A stretch of 9,467 nt of DNA, from NCBI GenBank assembly GCA_934678915.1, contig CAKUSF010000079.1, forward strand, positions 1 to 9,467, written 5' to 3'. Shown one piece after another: positions 6,544-9,467 of the stretch. The DNA comes from an uncultured Bacteroidales bacterium. GTDB lineage: Bacteria; Bacteroidota; Bacteroidia; Bacteroidales; UBA932. The notes under the pieces are model-generated. The model was not told the DNA's origin, ran no database searches, and saw nothing but the letters and a program-made list of their open reading frames with translations. The position numbers and the translations under genes were made by a program. Every line of letters starts with the position of its first letter. Positions within the stretch are counted from its first letter, which is position 1.

Positions 6544-7569
6544 TTATGGCTTGACGATGCGGCAATGGGCTAGTTTGGAAGCCTTGTCTGGTGCGATGAT
6601 GCCGGCTTTTTGGAGGTTAGCGACTGTCCAATCGCTTTTAGGAGAGTTTTCCCTGAATATTACAATGCTCCGCGCAGCGCGCTTGCCGATGTAGGGGTGC
6701 AAGGCTAGATCTTTCTCAGGGAGTGTCCATAATGAATATGCCGGAGTGGCGGTTGTGTCCACCTTAATAAGATCCTTGAGGTTGTCGAATTTTTCCTGAT
6801 CGAAGTGCCAGATGTCCATGAGCTGTTCAGGGTAAGAATATCCCCCAAGTTCATTTCGGTAGGAAACAATCTTTCCAGCGAAAAATTTTCCGATGCCAGG
6901 AAGCGACATGAATGCCACCGAGTCGGCCAAGTTGATGTCTATTTTGGGAATATCAATGTACTTCTCTAGCCTTCTGTACACGGAATCCTCCACGACGTAG
7001 GATTTCGCAAAGTCGATCCTTCGACGGAACCGACCACCTTTCTTGCGGTAGTTATCGATTGACTGCGCCTGTTTTTGCGTAAACCCCAGTCTCATCAAAT
7101 CGTCAACGCTCACCGTGTTCGGATCGAAGCGGAAACTCTCATACTTTCTCGGAGCGAAGTTCCGTCTGATTTGCTCGGCTTGGAAGGAATGCTCGGAGTT
7201 TTTTCGGTATGTACCGGTCCGATACTTCGCTTCGGCAGGCTCAGCGACCTGTCTGCTGTTCCCTTCGCTGTCAATAGATCGGTACACCAAAGAGCCGTCC
7301 GAAGTGGCCTCACCGTTCGGTCGCTGAGCTTGTCGATGCGACCGAGTCTGTCGACGCGACTGACTATTACTTAGTTCTGACTCTAAATCCTGCGCATAGA
7401 CAATCACCGTGTCAGGCTCATCATGATTCGCAATAATCCTAGCTACCGAGGCCTTATGGATGAACAATGCAGCTTGATAACCGACAATGAGAAAGAGCAG
7501 GGCCACAGCCCCGACAACAAATGAAGCGGACGGCTTCTTGCCATCCTTGTTGGAATTGAAGTTTTTCAT
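6544..7569 (-). CDS. Membrane-anchored helix-hairpin-helix protein, ComEA-like
   Basis: A 341-residue protein. A basic N-terminus is followed by one membrane segment at about 17-37, then a low-complexity linker to about 140, then helix-hairpin-helix modules. The clearest is L-P-G-I-G-K-F-F-A-G-K-I-V-S-Y-R at 223-238; degenerate ones are at 158-181 (L-M-R-L-G-F... N-Y-R-K-K-G-G-R-F) and 290-310 (P-Y-I-G-K-R-A-A-R-S-I). This is the layout of ComEA-type DNA receptors, so extracytoplasmic DNA binding, possibly in DNA uptake, is the best guess; no other competence gene is visible. The linker contains two insertions of the palindromic repeat, near residues 70-85 and 107-115, in opposite orientations. 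It lies 75 bases after rsmI, probably the last gene of that group. Confidence 0.75.
   Translation of the reverse strand: MKNFNSNKDGKKPSASFVVGAVALLFLIVGYQAALFIHKASVARIIANHDEPDTVIVYAQDLESELSNSQSRRQTRSHRQAQRPNGEATSDGSLVYRSIDSEGNSRQVAEPAEAKYRTGTYRKNSEHSFQAEQIRRNFAPRKYESFRFDPNTVSVDDLMRLGFTQKQAQSIDNYRKKGGRFRRRIDFAKSYVVEDSVYRRLEKYIDIPKIDINLADSVAFMSLPGIGKFFAGKIVSYRNELGGYSYPEQLMDIWHFDQEKFDNLKDLIKVDTTATPAYSLWTLPEKDLALHPYIGKRAARSIVIFRENSPKSDWTVANLQKAGIIAPDKASKLAHCRIVKP
7226..7249 (+). repeat. REP-like palindromic repeat inside the HhH gene
   Basis: One 18-nt unit (7226-7243) plus closing GCGACC (7244-7249). Arms TCGCT (7227-7231) and AGCGA (7243-7247) pair across 11 bases. Within the minus-strand gene it is translated as V-A-E-P-A-E-A-K (residues 108-115), the same frame as the copies in the 8357-9325 gene. 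Confidence 0.7.
7319..7360 (-). repeat. REP-like repeat, two tandem units inside the HhH gene
   Basis: On the minus strand it reads GTCGCGTCGACAGACTCG (7360-7343), GTCGCATCGACAAGCTCA (7342-7325) and closing GCGACC (7324-7319). The orientation is opposite to the copy at 7226-7249, so it is translated in a different frame as the basic, Gln-rich stretch S-R-R-Q-T-R-S-H-R-Q-A-Q-R-P (71-84). Confidence 0.7.
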
Positions 7570-7644
7570 GAGATAGGGTGATTAATTCAGTTTAAATCAT
7601 GTTTGGAAATGTTTGGTTGCGGCTGAAAAATGAATATTCAGAAG

Positions 7645-8355
7645 CTACTCTTCCGTTTCTTCTTTGCGCCTTTTTTTCTCGGACGGTGCTCCTGCGACAA
7701 CTATGACAATCTCGCCTTTGGGTTCATGCTCCTTGTACCATGCCGACACTTCCGCGAGAGTTCCACGTTTGTGCTCTTCATGAATTTTGGAAATTTCTCT
7801 GGCAACAGAGCACTCGCGCTCCGCTCCGAAATATTCAATGAACTGGTCGAGAGTTTTGACTAATCGGTAAGGAGATTCGTAGAAAACCATTGTCCTAGGC
7901 TCCTCTGACAGAGTCTTAAGCAGGGTTTGGCGCCCTTTTTTCACGGGAAGAAATCCCTCGAAGCAGAAACGGTCGCATGGCAAACCAGATGAGACTATCG
8001 CTGGAATGCAAGCAGTTGCTCCCGGAAGTGTCTGAACATCAATTCCTTCAGCGGCACAAGTCCGGGCCAAAAGGAACCCCGGATCTGAGATTCCAGGCGT
8101 ACCGGCATCACTGATTAGTGCGACATTAAGCCCACCGAGAATCCTCTCCTTGATCATTTCTGCGGTCTGATGCTCATTGAACTTGTGGTGAGACTGGAGT
8201 TTGCCATGGATGTCGTACTTATGAAGCAAAATGCTGCTGGTCCTAGTGTCTTCAGCGAGAATAAGGTCGGCATCTTTCAGCACTTGGACAGCCCTGAAAG
8301 TCATGTCATCAAGGTTGCCCACAGGTGTAGGGACTATGTAGAGAATTCCGGGCAT
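7645..8355 (-). CDS. rsmI: 16S rRNA 2'-O-ribose C1402 methyltransferase
   Basis: A 236-residue SAM-dependent enzyme of the tetrapyrrole methylase fold that methylates the ribose of C1402 in 16S rRNA, in the decoding centre. Diagnostic motifs are Y-I-V-P-T-P-V-G-N-L-D-D (6-17), A-E-D-T-R-T-S (34-40), L-I-S-D-A-G-T-P-G-I-S-D-P-G (80-93), L-P-G-A-T-A (110-115), F-C-F-E-G-F-L-P (130-137) and F-Y-E-S-P-Y-R (158-164). It ends soon after the core with a charged tail (K-K-R-R-K-E-E-T-E-E) and lacks the extra C-terminal region of the 286-residue E. coli enzyme. The ATG lies one base after the TAG of the upstream gene, so translation is probably coupled. A start earlier than M-P-G-I-L is not needed. 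Confidence 0.95.
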   Translation of the reverse strand: MPGILYIVPTPVGNLDDMTFRAVQVLKDADLILAEDTRTSSILLHKYDIHGKLQSHHKFNEHQTAEMIKERILGGLNVALISDAGTPGISDPGFLLARTCAAEGIDVQTLPGATACIPAIVSSGLPCDRFCFEGFLPVKKGRQTLLKTLSEEPRTMVFYESPYRLVKTLDQFIEYFGAERECSVAREISKIHEEHKRGTLAEVSAWYKEHEPKGEIVIVVAGAPSEKKRRKEETEE

Positions 8356-8356
8356 T

Positions 8357-9325
8357 CTACCTGAGTTTTCTTCTGACGGCCATCATCAGCCTATAAACAG
8401 GTTCTGAGTTCATGTCCCATTCCGGGAAATTAACATGAACATAGGTGATGGCTTCTTCGAGTTTTGACATTCCGTTAAAGGCGCTGATTGTGTTCTGGAA
8501 AAGAATCGGGTCTTCTTTGAACAGAACGTTGATCAGCAGAACTCTGTCGTTGAGAGAGATTGCGCTGATGACGTTCTTTACTTCGGAGCCGGGGCGGTCT
8601 GTCCGCCAGGCTTGCTTCTCTGCCATCACATCCATGACAGCAGTCTCGGCTTTTTGAGTGTCAAGAATGGCGGCCTGGGGCTTTGCCTCCGGTTCTGGTT
8701 CCGGAGTCGGCTTGAGATCAATTTCTGGTTCGATGTCAAGTGTCTGCTCTTGAATTGGCTTAGCATCCGATTCTGGAATTGTTGAAGGCTCGTCAGCCGG
8801 GAGATCATCCTCGAATGGGAGGTCGTCATCAGGCTGATTGATAGGGACTTCCGAATGCGCGATCACTTCGACATGCTCAGTGACCGCGCTGGTGGCTGCT
8901 AGTGTCTCTGTGGACGCTTCGACAGGTTCGGACGCTTCGGCAGGCTCGGTCGCTTCAACAGGCTCAGTGACCGGAATGTCCTCGGTCGCTGAGCTTGTGG
9001 TTTGAGGCTCACTAACCATCGAAGCGGCAGCATATTCAACGATAGGATCTTCTAAGACGGAAGGCATGTCAATGCCCTGAAGGTCAATGTCGATAGGGGT
9101 TTGGATGTCAAACGCCTCTTCGGGCTCGGTCACTTCGGCAGGCTCAGTGACCGTCGTTTTGTGCTCAGAGACCGCGTCGGTGGCTTCGGGAGCAGAGGTC
9201 ACTTCGGCAGGCTCAGTGACCTCGCCAAGCCCACGAACCTCTTTCTCAAGAGCCTCAAGCTCCGTCTTTATGTTGCCTATTCTTTCCAGTAAAGCGGAAA
9301 GCCTTTTTTCATCGATGTTTCCCAT
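8357..9325 (-). CDS. Uncharacterised Glu/Pro/Thr-rich protein with conserved C-terminal domain
   Basis: A 322-residue protein with no signal peptide or membrane segment. Residues 1-32 form a likely coiled coil (L-L-E-R-I-G-N-I-K-T-E-L-E-A-L-E-K). Residues about 34-240 are acidic low complexity, mostly V-T-E-P-A-E-type repeats that are translations of the palindromic DNA repeat, plus a Pro/Glu/Lys stretch near 195-217. The last 80 residues look folded: S-L-N-D-R-V-L-L-I-N-V-L-F, L-E-E-A-I-T-Y-V, then S-E-P-V-Y-R-L-M-M-A-V-R-R-K-L. I recall such a tail (L-N-D-R-F-L-F-...-S-L-E-E-A) in uncharacterised Bacteroidales proteins, but no function. Its stop is one base before the rsmI start, so the two are an operon. 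A scaffold role is only a guess. Confidence 0.8.
   Translation of the reverse strand: MGNIDEKRLSALLERIGNIKTELEALEKEVRGLGEVTEPAEVTSAPEATDAVSEHKTTVTEPAEVTEPEEAFDIQTPIDIDLQGIDMPSVLEDPIVEYAAASMVSEPQTTSSATEDIPVTEPVEATEPAEASEPVEASTETLAATSAVTEHVEVIAHSEVPINQPDDDLPFEDDLPADEPSTIPESDAKPIQEQTLDIEPEIDLKPTPEPEPEAKPQAAILDTQKAETAVMDVMAEKQAWRTDRPGSEVKNVISAISLNDRVLLINVLFKEDPILFQNTISAFNGMSKLEEAITYVHVNFPEWDMNSEPVYRLMMAVRRKLR
8862..8885 (+). repeat. REP-like palindromic repeat, decayed copy
   Basis: An 18-nt unit (8862-8879) with two or three changes plus closing GTGACC. Arms TCACT (8863-8867) and AGTGA (8879-8883) still pair. It is translated as A-V-T-E-H-V-E-V-I in the minus-strand gene. Confidence 0.55.
8913..8972 (+). 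repeat. Three tandem 18-nt REP-like units
   Basis: Units GACGCTTCGACAGGTTCG (8913-8930), GACGCTTCGGCAGGCTCG (8931-8948) and GTCGCTTCAACAGGCTCA (8949-8966) are followed by closing GTGACC (8967-8972). On the minus strand they encode six-residue repeats T-E-P-V-E-A / T-E-P-A-E-A / S-E-P-V-E-A (120-137). The last unit and the closing half form a stem with one G-T position. Confidence 0.8.
8983..9000 (-). repeat. Partial REP-like repeat
   Basis: On the minus strand AAGCTCA plus GCGACCG is recognisable (closing half and loop), while the 5' half of the unit is lost. It is translated as part of T-T-S-S-A-T-E-D, a different frame from the other copies in this gene, because the orientation is reversed. 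Confidence 0.45.
9114..9152 (+). repeat. REP-like palindromic repeat with degenerate preceding unit
   Basis: A perfect unit (9129-9146) with closing GTGACC. Arms GGTCACT (9128-9134) and AGTGACC (9146-9152) enclose 11 bases. A degenerate unit (9114-9128) precedes it directly. Translated as V-T-E-P-A-E-V-T-E-P-E-E-A. Confidence 0.75.
9195..9223 (+). repeat. REP-like palindromic repeat, longest stem
   Basis: The unit at 9198-9215 plus closing GTGACC. With flanking bases the arms form a 9-bp stem (GAGGTCACT, 9195-9203, with AGTGACCTC, 9215-9223). Translated as G-E-V-T-E-P-A-E-V-T (residues 34-43), immediately after the N-terminal coiled coil. Confidence 0.75.
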
Positions 9326-9335
9326 AAAAAAATAC

Positions 9336-9343
9336 TATCTTTG
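9336..9343 (+). promoter_or_regulatory. -7 element of the right-edge gene
   Basis: TATCTTTG matches the Bacteroidetes -7 consensus exactly. A start near 9350 would give a leader of about 75 bases ending at the ATG at 9425. The -33 element is not clear. The element lies only 11 bases upstream of the oppositely oriented gene starting at 9325. Confidence 0.55.
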
Positions 9344-9352
9344 CCAGACAAA

Positions 9353-9396
9353 CCTTGGGGACGGAAACCACACCGTGGAGCCAAGGCATGTGAGTG
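9353..9396 (+). promoter_or_regulatory. Compact structured leader, possible riboswitch or cis-regulatory RNA
   Basis: CCTTGG (9353-9358) pairs with CCAAGG (9381-9386). Inside, ACGG (9361-9364) pairs with CCGT (9373-9376) around the loop AAACCACA, whose CACA (9369-9372) can pair with TGTG (9389-9392) just outside the outer stem, giving a pseudoknot. An alternative hairpin CCAC/GTGG (9368-9371/9375-9378) excludes the inner stem. The element lies between a promoter and a start codon. I could not match it to a known riboswitch class from memory. Confidence 0.4.
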
Positions 9397-9411
9397 TTAT
9401 TGATTATTCAA

Positions 9412-9419
9412 CAAATCTA
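9412..9419 (-). promoter_or_regulatory. Possible -7 element for the 8357-9325/rsmI operon
   Basis: On the minus strand TAGATTTG fits TAnnTTTG exactly, 87 bases upstream of the ATG at 9325. The predicted transcript would start near 9405 and run antisense through the structured leader. No strong -33 element is visible. Confidence 0.35.
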
Positions 9420-9424
9420 ACGAA

Positions 9425-9467
9425 ATGTTTTCAGAAAACATAAAAAAAACCGGATGTATTGAAGTGA
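9425..9467 (+). CDS. 5' end of an unidentified gene, cut by the window edge
   Basis: An ATG at 9425-9427 opens a frame that stays open to the window end: M-F-S-E-N-I-K-K-T-G-C-I-E-V (14 codons). It sits behind an exact -7 match and a folded leader, which supports it as a real gene. An A8 run (9442-9449) and a 17-base palindrome (9425-9441) lie in its first codons. Too little is present to name a family. Confidence 0.5.
   Translation, partial: MFSENIKKTGCIEV

Noticed and set aside
7570..7644. Separate promoter for the helix-hairpin-helix gene
   Set aside because: No TAnnTTTG element is found on the minus strand in this 75-base gap, only a TGAATATTCA palindrome and a repeated TGTTTGG; cotranscription with rsmI is simpler.
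9442..9449. A8 run in the first codons of the right-edge gene as a phase-variation switch
   Set aside because: Eight A's in an AT-rich N-terminus is not unusual and nothing else supports switching.

Overview
The window looks like a chromosomal segment of a member of the order Bacteroidales. The evidence is the gene content (a short Hc1/histone H1-like protein, a lipoprotein dipeptidyl peptidase III with the HECLGH zinc motif, and a clostripain-family lipoprotein), the lack of strong Shine-Dalgarno sequences before most starts, and several matches to the Bacteroidetes sigma-ABfr -7 consensus TAnnTTTG (1897-1904, 3328-3335, 9336-9343, 9412-9419). I cannot assign a genus. No rRNA, tRNA, CRISPR array or insertion sequence is visible.

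Layout. 1-178 is GC-rich structured non-coding DNA. 180-217 is a terminator followed by a minus-strand 58-residue histone H1-like gene (233-409). A minus-strand rplY-pth pair (546-1809) has a good promoter lying at the 3' end of the next gene. A minus-strand clostripain-family (C11) lipoprotein (1917-3254) and a plus-strand DPP III lipoprotein (3399-5405) are divergent and share a control region carrying an inverted repeat and direct repeats. A plus-strand Xer recombinase with a GTG start follows (5466-6341). A long hairpin (6395-6465) separates it from a minus-strand group: an uncharacterised Glu/Pro/Thr-rich protein (8357-9325), rsmI (7645-8355, one base after the previous stop) and a membrane-anchored helix-hairpin-helix protein (6544-7569). 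At the right edge a plus-strand gene begins (9425) behind a promoter and a compact, possibly pseudoknotted leader.

How the genes fit together. rplY and pth, together with rsmI, are translation housekeeping genes (5S rRNA-binding protein, peptidyl-tRNA recycling, decoding-site methylation). The C11/DPP III pair suggests envelope peptide degradation: an endopeptidase cutting after basic residues and a dipeptidase acting on the products. The Xer protein is probably for chromosome dimer resolution.

The most unusual signal is a family of short palindromic repeats built from an 18-nt unit (consensus GTCRCTTCGRCAGGCTCA) closed by GYGACC. It occurs at about eight places: just after the DPP III stop codon, twice inside the helix-hairpin-helix gene, and five or more times inside the 8357-9325 gene, where it is translated as V-T-E-P-A-E-V-type peptides and forms tandem arrays. 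The stem base changes in both arms together (A-T versus G-C), which suggests that the fold is conserved. This resembles REP elements colonising coding sequence. I see no clear new multi-gene defence or metabolic system.
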